The notes: generated by a model not told the origin, from the sequence alone. DNA of 60,169 bases from Acinetobacter pittii ANC 4050 (GCF_000399685.1 NZ_KB976987.1:873330-933498), one strand, 5' to 3'; shown: positions 17,784 through 26,593, counted from the stretch's first letter. Translations and numbers: made by a program.

Positions 17784-17866
17784 TTTATCTAGTTGCAAGT
17801 TGGCTTTTATTAGAGTCAAAGGTTTTTTGCACCTTGAATTTAGTTCGTAACTAGATAAATTTTTTA
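17784..17866 (+). promoter_or_regulatory. Stem-loop with U-tract in the leader of the ETF-QO gene
   Basis: TTTATCTAGTT (17784-17794) is the exact inverse of AACTAGATAAA (17849-17859), closing a 54-base loop that itself contains a smaller CAAGG/CCTTG pairing, followed by T6. It may terminate the upstream gene or act as an attenuator. Confidence 0.5.
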
Positions 17867-17872
17867 AATATC

Positions 17873-17913
17873 ATCGGTTTGATTAAGTGAAGCAAGGTTC
17901 TTTTCAAACCGAT
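17873..17913 (+). promoter_or_regulatory. Hairpin just before the ETF-QO ribosome site
   Basis: ATCGGTTTGA (17873-17882) pairs perfectly with TCAAACCGAT (17904-17913). The stem ends about 6 bp before the GGAG ribosome site, so it could influence translation. Confidence 0.5.
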
Positions 17914-17927
17914 TGGTCGGAGATTAT

Positions 17928-19640
17928 ATGGAACACATCGAACGTGAATCGATGGAGTTTGACGTTGTCATCGTAGGTGCAGGACCTGCAGGTCTATCTG
18001 CTGCGATTAAGATCCGTCAATTAGCGATTGAAAAAAACTTACCCGATCTTTCTGTTTGTGTAGTTGAAAAAGGCTCTGAAGTAGGTGCGCATATCTTGTC
18101 TGGTGCTGTGCTTGAGCCACGTGCCATCAATGAACTTTTCCCGAACTGGAAAGATGAAGGCGCGCCTTTAAACGTACCTGTAACTGAAGACAAAACATTC
18201 TTCTTACTTTCAGACACCACCTCAAAAGAAGTACCACACTGGATGGTTCCTAAAACCATGCACAACGACGGTAACTATGTGATCTCGTTAGGTAACGTGG
18301 TTCGCTGGTTAGGTCAAAAAGCTGAAGAGCTAGAAGTTTCGATCTTCCCTGGTTTTGCTGCATCTGAAGTGCTTTACCATGAAGACGGTACTGTAAAAGG
18401 GATTCAAACTGGCGACATGGGTGTTGGTAAAGATGGCGAACCAACGCATAACTTTACCCCAGGTTATGAACTTCACGCTAAATATACTCTCTTTGCTGAA
18501 GGTTGCCGTGGTCATTTAGGTAAACGCCTGATTGCGAAATACAACCTTGATAAAGATGCTGATCCTCAGCATTACGGTATCGGGATTAAAGAGCTTTGGG
18601 AAATTGATCCAGCAAAACATAAGCCGGGCTTAGTGATGCACGGTGCAGGCTGGCCTTTAGCGGAAACAGCTTCTTCTGGTGGCTGGTGGTTATACCACGC
18701 TGAAAACAACCAAGTTACTTTGGGTATGATCGTGGACTTATCTTATGAAAATCCACACATGTATCCATTTATGGAAATGCAGCGCTGGAAAACTCACCCA
18801 CTGATTAAACAGTATTTAGAAGGTGGTAAGCGTATTTCTTACGGCGCACGTGCGGTAGTGAAAGGCGGTTTCAACTCATTGCCTAAACTAACTTTCCCAG
18901 GTGGATGCTTGATTGGTGATGATGCAGGTTTCTTAAACTTTGCAAAAATCAAAGGCTCACACACTGCCATGAAATCAGGCATGTTATGTGGTGAAGCTGT
19001 ATTTGAAGCCATTGCTGCCGGTGTAGAAAAAGGCGGTGACCTTGCGATTGCACGTGTTACTGAAGGCGAAGATTTATTCGTTAAAGAATTGACTTCATAC
19101 ACTGACAAATTTAACAACAGCTGGTTAAAAGAAGAGCTTTATAACTCTCGTAACTTTGGCCCAGCAATGCATAAATTTGGTCAATGGATGGGTGGTGCAT
19201 TTAACTTTATCGACCAGAATGTCTTTAAAGTACCATTCACTTTACATGACTTGAAGCAAGACTTCGCTGCATTGAAAACTGTTGATGCAACAAGCTTTAA
19301 GCCAAACTATCCAAAACCGGATGGCAAGCTTACATTTGACCGTTTGTCTTCTGTGTTTATCTCAAACACTGTTCATGAAGAAAATCAGCCAGCTCATTTA
19401 AAGCTTATCAACAATTCTATTCCTATTAATGTCAATTTGCCTAAATGGGGCGAGCCTGCACAGCGTTACTGTCCTGCTGGTGTTTACGAGGTTATGGAAA
19501 ATGATGATGGTTCTAAATGCTTTCAGATTAACGCAGCGAACTGTGTTCACTGTAAGACCTGTGATATTAAAGACCCATCTCAGAACATCACATGGATAGC
19601 GCCAGAAGGCGGTGGTGGTCCTAACTATCCAAATATGTAG
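17928..19640 (+). CDS. Electron transfer flavoprotein-ubiquinone oxidoreductase
   Basis: About 570 residues, normal length. It moves electrons from reduced ETF to ubiquinone at the inner membrane face using FAD and a 4Fe-4S cluster. The FAD motif is VVIVGAGPAGLSAAIKIR near the N-terminus; the C-terminal cluster motif CVHCKTCDIKDP (near residue 540) plus an earlier Cys in QRYCPAGVY provide cluster ligands. GGAG lies 6 bp before ATG 17928. It follows a D-2-hydroxyacid dehydrogenase of a class known to use ETF. The coding looks more biased toward frequent codons than its neighbours, suggesting descent from a highly expressed housekeeping gene. A second genomic copy elsewhere is likely but not visible here. 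Confidence 0.92.
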   Translation: MEHIERESMEFDVVIVGAGPAGLSAAIKIRQLAIEKNLPDLSVCVVEKGSEVGAHILSGAVLEPRAINELFPNWKDEGAPLNVPVTEDKTFFLLSDTTSKEVPHWMVPKTMHNDGNYVISLGNVVRWLGQKAEELEVSIFPGFAASEVLYHEDGTVKGIQTGDMGVGKDGEPTHNFTPGYELHAKYTLFAEGCRGHLGKRLIAKYNLDKDADPQHYGIGIKELWEIDPAKHKPGLVMHGAGWPLAETASSGGWWLYHAENNQVTLGMIVDLSYENPHMYPFMEMQRWKTHPLIKQYLEGGKRISYGARAVVKGGFNSLPKLTFPGGCLIGDDAGFLNFAKIKGSHTAMKSGMLCGEAVFEAIAAGVEKGGDLAIARVTEGEDLFVKELTSYTDKFNNSWLKEELYNSRNFGPAMHKFGQWMGGAFNFIDQNVFKVPFTLHDLKQDFAALKTVDATSFKPNYPKPDGKLTFDRLSSVFISNTVHEENQPAHLKLINNSIPINVNLPKWGEPAQRYCPAGVYEVMENDDGSKCFQINAANCVHCKTCDIKDPSQNITWIAPEGGGGPNYPNM

Positions 19641-19674
19641 AGCTATATCAACTCTTCATTTTAATTTTTTAGGT

Positions 19675-19702
19675 AACCATAGTCCCTAAGGGGGCTATGG
19701 TT
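19675..19702. terminator. Hairpin after the ETF-QO gene
   Basis: AACCATAGTCCCT pairs with GGGGGCTATGGTT around AA. There is no T-run on the plus strand after it, so efficiency is uncertain. Confidence 0.55.
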
Positions 19703-19777
19703 AAAAAACACATTCAGAATTATGGGAAATAAGTTTCTGAATGAAGGAAAAATTTAGTTCTTAACATGGATGAAACA

Positions 19778-20950
19778 ATGAAAAAAGTATATGTAAATAT
19801 AGGTATTAGTCTCTGTACTGTAGGTCTTTCAGTTCCAGTTTTTGCTGGAGTGACCTTCGGTGATCCAAAAACTGAACTGGGGGCAGTCACAGTTTCGGGA
19901 ACTTTACGAGCCAACTATCAAGATAAAGATTATGGTGAGTCTGCTTCTGATCAAAAGATTAAGTTCGATGCGGCAATTCTAAATGTGGCTTATGAATCAC
20001 CAGACTGGTTTGGTAAGGTCCAATATCGTTGCTATCAATACGATAAATTTTGCGATTTCTCGACTCTTGTACAGGCCTATGCAGGTTACCGCTTAAATGC
20101 GACCGATAATATTACGGTCGGTTTACAACCCATTCCTTTTGGTCCGGGTCGCTATTGGGACACTAGTTTCTATGCGGGTATTAACAATACTATGGGGCTG
20201 CAAGACGCTTTAGATTTAGGTGTGAACTATCACTTTGAAATGCCGACTGCGACCAAAGTTGATCTCGCATATTTCGCAACTGACGGTGGTAACTACCACG
20301 GAACAAGTAAAGACTCTGCGCGTTATACCGCCAATGTCGTTACTTCATCTGATCCACTTAAAACCAATCTAAATGAAAAAAACATGTGGATGGCTCGTGT
20401 TGATCAAGACCTTAAGTTTTTAAGTACAGATGATTTAAAAGTATCGGTTGGGGGAAGCTACTGGTATTCAGATATTGAAAATAAAAAGATATCTGCAGAT
20501 GGAAATCGAAACACATGGGCTGTGTTTAACCGCATTAATTATAAAAACCTGAATGTGGTACTGACAGGCGGAAGACAGACTATTAGTAACAAAGATGCCT
20601 TAAGTCCAGCAAGCTCTACTTTTGGTTCGTTTGATGGTGAATATGACATTGCCAATAAAGGCTATTTCTACACCGTAGACACGAGCTACACCTTTAAGAA
20701 TGTAAAAGATTCACTCAACGTCACGCCTTATGTAGTGTTCAGTGGTTTCAATAAGAAAGAACAAGGCTTTGACGACTCACAGCGTAACATCGTGGGCGTG
20801 GCATGGGACTACAAAAATGTTTCGCTCTATACCGAATATTTAATGAGTAAAAACGACCCATTTGTGGGTGGTACTGGTAGCTCACTTGCAGCGGGTGATG
20901 ATGGTAAGTGGAACAAGCTCTTAAATGTGATGTTGGTTTATAACTTTTAA
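19778..20950 (+). CDS. Outer-membrane beta-barrel porin
   Basis: About 390 residues. A signal peptide (MKKVYVNIGISLCTVGLSVP, cleavage after VFA) is followed by alternating amphipathic strands and a terminal aromatic, LVYNF, the usual outer-membrane assembly signal. It has many Tyr and Asp/Asn, typical of substrate porins. I cannot match it to OprD or DcaP with confidence. As the last gene after the ETF-QO gene and before an EamA exporter it probably admits the island's substrate. ATG 19778 is preferred because the signal peptide starts there. Confidence 0.8.
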   Translation: MKKVYVNIGISLCTVGLSVPVFAGVTFGDPKTELGAVTVSGTLRANYQDKDYGESASDQKIKFDAAILNVAYESPDWFGKVQYRCYQYDKFCDFSTLVQAYAGYRLNATDNITVGLQPIPFGPGRYWDTSFYAGINNTMGLQDALDLGVNYHFEMPTATKVDLAYFATDGGNYHGTSKDSARYTANVVTSSDPLKTNLNEKNMWMARVDQDLKFLSTDDLKVSVGGSYWYSDIENKKISADGNRNTWAVFNRINYKNLNVVLTGGRQTISNKDALSPASSTFGSFDGEYDIANKGYFYTVDTSYTFKNVKDSLNVTPYVVFSGFNKKEQGFDDSQRNIVGVAWDYKNVSLYTEYLMSKNDPFVGGTGSSLAAGDDGKWNKLLNVMLVYNF

Positions 20951-20971
20951 AAAACTCTTAAATCCGCCAAA

Positions 20972-21011
20972 GAAGAGAGATTTTAAATTATAAAAATCTC
21001 TCTTCAATTTT
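20972..21011 (+). terminator. Terminator of the porin gene
   Basis: GAAGAGAGATTTT pairs with an AAAAATCTCTCTCTTC arm (2-base bulge) and runs into an A/T-rich tail. Confidence 0.75.
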
Positions 21012-21028
21012 GGGGGAGAGGACTAACA

Positions 21029-21934
21029 ATGCCAAATGTGAATAAAAACTATGACTGGTCATATGGCATTAGTTTTTTATCGATACTTTTAGCCGCATTT
21101 CTATGGGGAACTTCAGGAACAGTTGCATCTTTTTCAAAAGGTTTAAGTCCTATCGCTATTGGAACAATTTCACTAGGATTTGGGGGCTTAATCCATGCAT
21201 TTATATCTATTTCTTTAATTAAAAAGAATAATCATCTTTTAAAGCAGCATAAAAAAATATTGTTTATTGGTGTAATAGCGACCACAACCTATCCCTTGGC
21301 TTTTTATTCTTCTTTATCTTTAGCAGGAATTGCAATTGGAACGGTTATATCTATTGGAAGCGCTCCATTATTTGCTGCTTTGTTAGAGTACTTTTGTGAT
21401 CAGAAAAAATTATCTGCTAAATGGCTCATTAGCTTTATTTTAGGAGTTATAGGGATAATATTTTTAACTTTGGGAGATGGAGAGCATAAACAGGTAACTG
21501 ATCAGTTCAACCAAATTGTTGGGATATTTTTGGGTGTAATCGCAGGTATCACATATGCAATTTACTCTTGGATTGCAAAGAAGCTGATAGGTCATGGAAT
21601 TGATGCTCGAGCAACCATGGGAATTGTTTTTGGAATAAGTGCACTCATTTTATTGCCTACTTTATTTTTTACAGGTAGCAATCTTTTAAATTATTCAATT
21701 AATTGGGGAGTAGCTGTTTATCTAGCTGTTATACCCATGTTTTTAGGATATTTTTTATTTAGTGTGGGGCTCAAGAAAATTGCAACAAGTAAAGCAATTA
21801 CTTTAAGTCTATTTGAGCCATTTGTTGCCACGTTATTGGCAATATTTGTGGTGGGAGAACATCTCTCTTTGATGGGCTATTTAGGGCTCACTTTAATCTT
21901 CATATGTATCTTTTTATTAGTAAAAGCTGAATAG
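21029..21934 (+). CDS. EamA/DMT-family transporter
   Basis: 301 residues with about ten hydrophobic segments arranged as two EamA repeats: the first begins at LAAFLWGTSGTVASFSKGL, the second near GVIAGITYAIYSWIAKKL. The family exports amino acids and other metabolites across the inner membrane. GGGGAGAGG lies before the ATG. It precedes a class I amidotransferase by 10 bp, so the pair forms an operon. Substrate unknown. Confidence 0.85.
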   Translation: MPNVNKNYDWSYGISFLSILLAAFLWGTSGTVASFSKGLSPIAIGTISLGFGGLIHAFISISLIKKNNHLLKQHKKILFIGVIATTTYPLAFYSSLSLAGIAIGTVISIGSAPLFAALLEYFCDQKKLSAKWLISFILGVIGIIFLTLGDGEHKQVTDQFNQIVGIFLGVIAGITYAIYSWIAKKLIGHGIDARATMGIVFGISALILLPTLFFTGSNLLNYSINWGVAVYLAVIPMFLGYFLFSVGLKKIATSKAITLSLFEPFVATLLAIFVVGEHLSLMGYLGLTLIFICIFLLVKAE

Positions 21935-21944
21935 GGCTCAGGAA

Positions 21945-22682
21945 ATGAATATGGTATCAAATTCGAAGCAGATTTTAATTGTGAAGTTGGGTTCTACTTT
22001 TCCAGAATTGAGCAAAAAGCTAGGCGATTTCGAAGACTGGATACAGGACGGTATAGATAATAAAAATTATTCTACCAAGGTTATAGATGCTAAGAGTTTA
22101 CCAATACTTCCTGAGCCATCCTTATTTATAGGAATCATTTTAACGGGATCTAGTGCAATGGTGACAGATAAAGAAGAATGGAGTGAACGTCTAAAACCTT
22201 GGTTAATTAAATGCATGAATCAAAAAACGCCTATCTTAGGTATTTGCTATGGTCATCAATTGCTTGCAGATACATTTGAAGGAAAAGTGGAGAGCAGACA
22301 AGATGGAGTAGAAATCGGCACGGTACTCATTACTCGAGGTTTAGCTTCACAAAATGATCCATTATTTAAGCACTTACCTATTGCTTTCCCAGCTCATACA
22401 GTGCATTGGCAATCCGTTTCAAAGTTGCCGCTAAATGCAATTTTATTAGCTTCTTCTCAATTGGATAAACATCATGCCTTCAGGATTGGAGATAGAACTT
22501 GGGGTGTTCAGTTTCATCCTGAATTTTCTGAAGTAGAGATGAATTTCTATATTAATGAATATAAAGAGGTCATCCAGAAAGAAGGAAAAGATGTTTTATC
22601 TTTGCTTAAAAATATAACTTTTACGAGTAGTGCTAGAACTATTTTGAAAAGGTTTGGAGAAATATGTGATAGCAAATTTTAA
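21945..22682 (+). CDS. Class I glutamine amidotransferase-like protein
   Basis: 245 residues. The nucleophile elbow is GICYGHQLLADTF with the catalytic Cys near residue 99, and the His-Glu pair is in GVQFHPEFSEVE. This is the GMP-synthase-like GATase1 group, used to release ammonia from glutamine or to hydrolyse gamma-glutamyl compounds. No synthetase partner is beside it; the gamma-glutamyl hydrolase role seen in amine catabolism is one possibility. Starts at ATG 21945 or 21951. Confidence 0.8.
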   Translation: MNMVSNSKQILIVKLGSTFPELSKKLGDFEDWIQDGIDNKNYSTKVIDAKSLPILPEPSLFIGIILTGSSAMVTDKEEWSERLKPWLIKCMNQKTPILGICYGHQLLADTFEGKVESRQDGVEIGTVLITRGLASQNDPLFKHLPIAFPAHTVHWQSVSKLPLNAILLASSQLDKHHAFRIGDRTWGVQFHPEFSEVEMNFYINEYKEVIQKEGKDVLSLLKNITFTSSARTILKRFGEICDSKF

Positions 22683-22782
22683 TTGTCTTTAGCATCTTAA
22701 ATGCATTAAAAATATGTTGAACAAAATTAAGTTTAGCGAAAGATACAAGTTATCGTTTGCTTCGTAGATTATTGACTTTGTT

Positions 22783-23021
22783 GACCATCGAAGGCTGACC
22801 CGACAAATCCGAAACATATCGGTGCGTCGATGCCGGGCATGATCAGTTCAGTACCTGTGAAACTGGGACAGTCTGTCAAGAAAGGCGATACTTTATTTAC
22901 CATTGAAGCGATGAAGATGGAGCTTGCCATTAAAGCTGATCAGGACTGTGTGGTTCAGGAAGTTTTAATGAGTGCAGGTAAGCAAGTTAGAAATATGGAT
23001 TTGGTTTTAACATTAAGTTAG
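22783..23021 (+). pseudogene. Truncated pyruvate carboxylase-type 3' fragment (biotin-carrier domain)
   Basis: In-frame residues read KADPTNPKHIGASMPGM, then a complete biotinyl domain with EAMKME, ending at TAG 23019-23021. The KADPTNPKHIGA linker is typical of pyruvate carboxylase just before its biotin domain. The frame is blocked by TGA a few codons upstream; the preceding bases could encode VDHR in another frame, consistent with a one-base loss. No promoter or ribosome site is evident. It duplicates the gene end at 1-107. Confidence 0.85.
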
Positions 23022-23120
23022 AAATACACGGTATATTTTTAATTCAATAAGCTAAGAAGCTCTCACGAGAGGGCTTCTTAATATATTTTTAAAAAAGTAA
23101 CATTATAATTTCTAAAAATA
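22915..23120 (+). repeat. Right copy of the direct repeat bracketing the island
   Basis: Matches 1-206 with three mismatches and includes the same terminator hairpin at 23053-23084. The homology with the left copy necessarily extends upstream of 22915, but the left partner is outside the window. Confidence 0.95.
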
Positions 23121-23123
23121 AAT

Positions 23124-24020
23124 CTATAGCGGAGTAGGCAAATTAAGCACGACCTGAGCATCGTCAATAACATCTAAGCGGAGAATTCTTGAGGCACCTA
23201 GCTCATTTAGCAATGTAGTTAAAGGTCCCTCATTTCTCTCGAGTTGAACATTCTTTGGGAAAAGTTTTTGAGCGAAAGAAAGAATGTTGGACTGAACTTC
23301 TGTTTGATGCCATTTCCCATCAACAACATGTAACATAGTGGCTTTGTTGATATGTGTTTCAGAAGTGACATGTTTTAAAGTTGGTACTAAGGTTTTCAAG
23401 CTTAAATCTAATTTTCCATTAACATCGAAAATTTTAGCTTGAACCTCTTTTGAACTAATGTTGACGTCAATTTTAGTCAGCCATTTTGGTAATTGGTAAC
23501 CATATACACCGCGAACTCTGGCAATTTCCGTATCGACAGGTAAAGCTAAAACATGCGCATAAAAATGACGTTGACGCATCGATTTCATCAACTCTGCAAT
23601 ATGTGGACCACGAGCATTAGGTTGACGTACAACAATCGCAATCGACACTTCGTTATAAGGGTCGTTATCACAAACTGAATAGGTAAAGAACGTAACAGCG
23701 ACCAACCCATAACCCGGAAATGGTTGTAATGGAGTTAAAGCCGCAGGAAGTTTTGCCTTAATGAGCTTAATTGGAGCAAGCATTAAAAGCTGTACATTTG
23801 CACTACGATAATAAAAGTTGGGTGCCCAGACAGGACCTACACGTGACTCTACAATTTTTTTAGGAATATGGCGGAAAAAATCGATGTTGCCCGCAGCAGG
23901 GTCTTGAGCGACTTCGTTTAGATCAGGGTTCATTCTAAAACGGTCATAATAACCATCTTTGGGTACTTTGACTTTTTGTTGCCCAAATTCAACCTCAGTA
24001 AACTGTTGTTTTATATTCAT
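23124..24020 (-). CDS. Acetoacetate decarboxylase family protein
   Basis: 298 residues of the ADC fold. The region GVYGYQLPKWLTKI near residue 168 matches the family's conserved centre, including the Lys position used as Schiff base in true decarboxylases. AAAGGTGA precedes the ATG. Many members are not acetoacetate decarboxylases and act on other oxo acids or lactones, so substrate is open. It lies just beyond the island's right repeat and is driven by a MerR-type promoter at 24101-24131. Confidence 0.8.
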   Translation of the reverse strand: MNIKQQFTEVEFGQQKVKVPKDGYYDRFRMNPDLNEVAQDPAAGNIDFFRHIPKKIVESRVGPVWAPNFYYRSANVQLLMLAPIKLIKAKLPAALTPLQPFPGYGLVAVTFFTYSVCDNDPYNEVSIAIVVRQPNARGPHIAELMKSMRQRHFYAHVLALPVDTEIARVRGVYGYQLPKWLTKIDVNISSKEVQAKIFDVNGKLDLSLKTLVPTLKHVTSETHINKATMLHVVDGKWHQTEVQSNILSFAQKLFPKNVQLERNEGPLTTLLNELGASRILRLDVIDDAQVVLNLPTPL

Positions 24021-24100
24021 GAGAGTTCACCTTTAATATTTAATGACCGAGTAGCTACTGTTGTCCATATCCAGCATGTTAATTAATAGCCAATGTGGGC

Positions 24101-24131
24101 ACTATAAGATTAAAGCTAGCTTTAAGGTCAA
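24101..24131 (-). promoter_or_regulatory. MerR-type promoter 1 (acetoacetate decarboxylase-like gene)
   Basis: On the minus strand: -35 TTGACC, a 19-bp spacer containing TTAAAGCTAGCTTTAA (perfect palindrome), then -10 TATAGT. The overlong spacer with a dyad is diagnostic for MerR-family activated promoters. Confidence 0.85.
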
Positions 24132-24262
24132 GGCTTTAATTTTGATATGTCAAATCTTTGACATTTAGAAGAAATAAAATAAAAACAATTCAAGATTAAA
24201 AAGATACAAAGTTGAGTAGAGTCTTCATATAAATTTTATTCTTAAAATATGATTTAAGATGA

Positions 24263-24293
24263 TTGACCTTAAAGTTAACTTCAAGCTTAGTAT
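24263..24293 (+). promoter_or_regulatory. MerR-type promoter 2 (alpha/beta hydrolase)
   Basis: TTGACC, 19-bp spacer with TTAAAGTTAACTTCAA, then TAGTAT; 56 bp before the hydrolase start. Confidence 0.85.
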
Positions 24294-24348
24294 AAATATT
24301 CAAACTTTTATAACGAATCTATAAACAGTTTTCAGCAGGAGAACAAAG

Positions 24349-25179
24349 ATGGGATATGTAACAACAAAAGACGGTGTAGAAATTTTTTATAAGGACTGGG
24401 GACCACGCGATGCCCAAGTTTTATTTTTTCATCATGGTTGGCCTTTAAGTTCAGATGATTGGGACACACAATTGCTTTTTTTCCTTAAAGAAGGTTTCCG
24501 CGTAGTTGCTCATGACAGACGTGGGCACGGGCGTTCAAGTCAAGTGTGGGATGGTCATGATATGGACCACTACGCAGATGATGTCGCAGAAGTGGTTAAA
24601 CATCTGAACATTAAAAATGCAATTCATATTGGTCACTCAACGGGTGGTGGTGAAGTAGCTCACTACATTGCGCGTCATGGTGAAGAAAATGTTGCGAAAG
24701 CTGTACTTGTTAGTGCGGTTCCACCATTGATGGTTAAAACTGAAAATAATCCTGAAGGTTTACCAAAAGAAGTTTTTGATGACCTGCAAAATCAAGTTCT
24801 CACAAACCGTGCGCAATTTTTCCGTGACCTTCCATCAGGTCCGTTTTATGGTTTTAACCGACCTGATGCGAAGCCATCTGAAGGCATCATTTCTAACTGG
24901 TGGCGCCAAGGCATGACAGGCAGTGCAAAAGCACATTACGACGGTATTGTGGCATTCTCACAAACTGACTTTACTGAAGATTTAAAGAAAATCACGGTTC
25001 CTGTTTTGGTGTTGCATGGTGACGATGATCAGATCGTGCCTTATAAAACTTCTGGCGTGAAATCTGCTGAGTTACTTCAAAATAGCCAACTCAAAATCTA
25101 TCCAGGTTTTTCTCATGGCATGTTAACTGTTAACCATGAAGTAATTAATGCGGACTTGTTGGCTTTTATTCGCGAATAA
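24349..25179 (+). CDS. Alpha/beta hydrolase (non-heme chloroperoxidase/esterase type)
   Basis: 276 residues. The catalytic triad is visible: Ser in IGHSTGGGEVAHY (near residue 98), Asp in HGDDDQIVPY (near 226) and His in FSHGMLTVNHE (near 256). HHGWPLSSDDWD gives the oxyanion region. This resembles the cofactor-free haloperoxidase/esterase group, which hydrolyses esters and has perhydrolase activity. AGGAG precedes the ATG. It is driven by a MerR-type promoter and followed by a strong terminator, so it is a single-gene unit of the local regulon. Confidence 0.87.
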   Translation: MGYVTTKDGVEIFYKDWGPRDAQVLFFHHGWPLSSDDWDTQLLFFLKEGFRVVAHDRRGHGRSSQVWDGHDMDHYADDVAEVVKHLNIKNAIHIGHSTGGGEVAHYIARHGEENVAKAVLVSAVPPLMVKTENNPEGLPKEVFDDLQNQVLTNRAQFFRDLPSGPFYGFNRPDAKPSEGIISNWWRQGMTGSAKAHYDGIVAFSQTDFTEDLKKITVPVLVLHGDDDQIVPYKTSGVKSAELLQNSQLKIYPGFSHGMLTVNHEVINADLLAFIRE

Positions 25180-25200
25180 TTAAAAGCGTTTAAACTTCAA

Positions 25201-25231
25201 AAAAGAGGCCTAATGAGAGCCTCTTTTTTTT
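25201..25231 (+). terminator. Terminator of the alpha/beta hydrolase gene
   Basis: AAAAGAGGC pairs with GCCTCTTTT, followed by a T-run. Confidence 0.9.
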
Positions 25232-25281
25232 ATATAAAATTAATAAATTCAAAATATTAAATTTAGAAATACTAAAAGGTA

Positions 25282-25312
25282 TTGACATTAAAGTTAGCTT
25301 TAATCTTAAAGT
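25282..25312 (+). promoter_or_regulatory. MerR-type promoter 3 (old-yellow-enzyme operon)
   Basis: TTGACA, 19-bp spacer with TTAAAGTTAGCTTTAA, then TAAAGT; 27 bp before the ATG at 25340. Confidence 0.85.
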
Positions 25313-25339
25313 AAAGCCATACTGAATGAGGTCATTCCA

Positions 25340-26578
25340 ATGAAAGTTTTCGAAAAATTAGTATTCCCAAATGGCTCATATGTTCCTAACCGTATTGCTA
25401 AAGCGGCAATGGAAGAAAACATGGCTGATTTAAACCACGCACCATCAGAAGAATTAATGCGTCTATATCAAGCTTGGGCAAATGGTGGCGTAGGTTTAAT
25501 CATTACCGGAAATGTAATGGTAGATCGCCGCGCAATGACTGGACCGGGCGGTGTCGTGCTGGAAGATGAAAAACATCTAGATACTTTTAAAAAATGGGCA
25601 CAAATTGGCCGTTCAAAAGGCGCTCAGGTTTGGCTTCAAATCAACCATCCTGGTCGTCAAATGCAGTCAAATTTAGGGCAACAAACATGGGCACCTTCTG
25701 CTGTTGCTTTAGATTTAGGAAAAATGTCAGACCGTTTTAATACACCAATCGAAATGACTGAATCTATGATTGCAGAGGTGATTCAGCGTTTTGCAAACAC
25801 TGCGCGGTTAGGTGAAAAAGCAGGATTTACTGGCGTAGAAATTCATGCAGCACATGGTTATTTATTAAGCCAGTTTCTTTCTCCACTCAGCAATAAACGC
25901 CAAGATCAGTGGGGTGGTTCTTTAGAAAACCGTGCTCGTATCTTAATTGAGATTGTAGAAGCAGTTCGTAAAGTGGTTTCACCTGAATTTACTGTGGCGG
26001 TAAAACTAAATTCAGCCGATTTCCAGCGCGGTGGGTTTAGTGCTGAAGATGCTCAACAAGTGGTTAAAATGTTAAATGAGCATGCAGTCGATTTGGTGGA
26101 GCTTTCAGGCGGTAGTTACGAAGCGCCAGCAATGCAGGGTCAAGCACGTGATGGACGAACACTTGCTCGTGAAGCTTACTTTTTAGAGTTTGCACAAGAG
26201 ATTCGTAAAGTTGCCAAAATGCCTGTTATGGTAACAGGTGGCATACGCCGTAAGCAGGTAGCAGAGCAAGTAGTTGAAAGTGGTGTAGATATGGTCGGTA
26301 TTGCCACAGCACTAGCAATTGAACCTAATTTGCCAAATGCTTGGAAACAAGGCCACAATGTCACACCAGAGCTAAAACCAATTACTTGGAAGAATAAAAC
26401 ACTCGCTTCACTTGCGAATATGGCTGTGGTCAAATTCCAGTTACGTAATTTAAGTTCTGGCAAAAAAACAAAACCAAATGTTTCACCAGCTTGGGCTTTA
26501 ATTTTGCAACAATCAGCGATGTCATGCCGTACCCGCCAATACAAAAAAGGTATGCGTGATTATTCATTTGCTTCTTAA
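25340..26578 (+). CDS. NADH:flavin oxidoreductase, old yellow enzyme family
   Basis: 412 residues with the FMN-binding TIM barrel of OYE/2,4-dienoyl-CoA reductase relatives: RIAKAAMEENMAD near the start, QINHPGRQMQ, EIHAAHGYLLSQFLSPLSNKR near 170-190, and VTGGIRRKQVAEQVVE toward the end. OYEs reduce electrophilic C=C bonds of enals and enones using NAD(P)H. AGGTCA lies upstream of the ATG. The saccharopine-like reductase follows after 15 bp, so both are in one MerR-controlled operon. The last 40 residues are an uncharacterised basic tail. Confidence 0.87.
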   Translation: MKVFEKLVFPNGSYVPNRIAKAAMEENMADLNHAPSEELMRLYQAWANGGVGLIITGNVMVDRRAMTGPGGVVLEDEKHLDTFKKWAQIGRSKGAQVWLQINHPGRQMQSNLGQQTWAPSAVALDLGKMSDRFNTPIEMTESMIAEVIQRFANTARLGEKAGFTGVEIHAAHGYLLSQFLSPLSNKRQDQWGGSLENRARILIEIVEAVRKVVSPEFTVAVKLNSADFQRGGFSAEDAQQVVKMLNEHAVDLVELSGGSYEAPAMQGQARDGRTLAREAYFLEFAQEIRKVAKMPVMVTGGIRRKQVAEQVVESGVDMVGIATALAIEPNLPNAWKQGHNVTPELKPITWKNKTLASLANMAVVKFQLRNLSSGKKTKPNVSPAWALILQQSAMSCRTRQYKKGMRDYSFAS

Positions 26579-26593
26579 TAAAAGAGTAGTGTT

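Noticed and set aside
22830..23021. Stand-alone biotin-carrier protein gene
   Set aside because: It lacks a ribosome site, starts mid-linker and duplicates the end of a larger gene, so it is a remnant.
1..23120. Composite transposon or integrative element
   Set aside because: No transposase, integrase, relaxase or terminal inverted repeats are visible; only the duplicated gene end.
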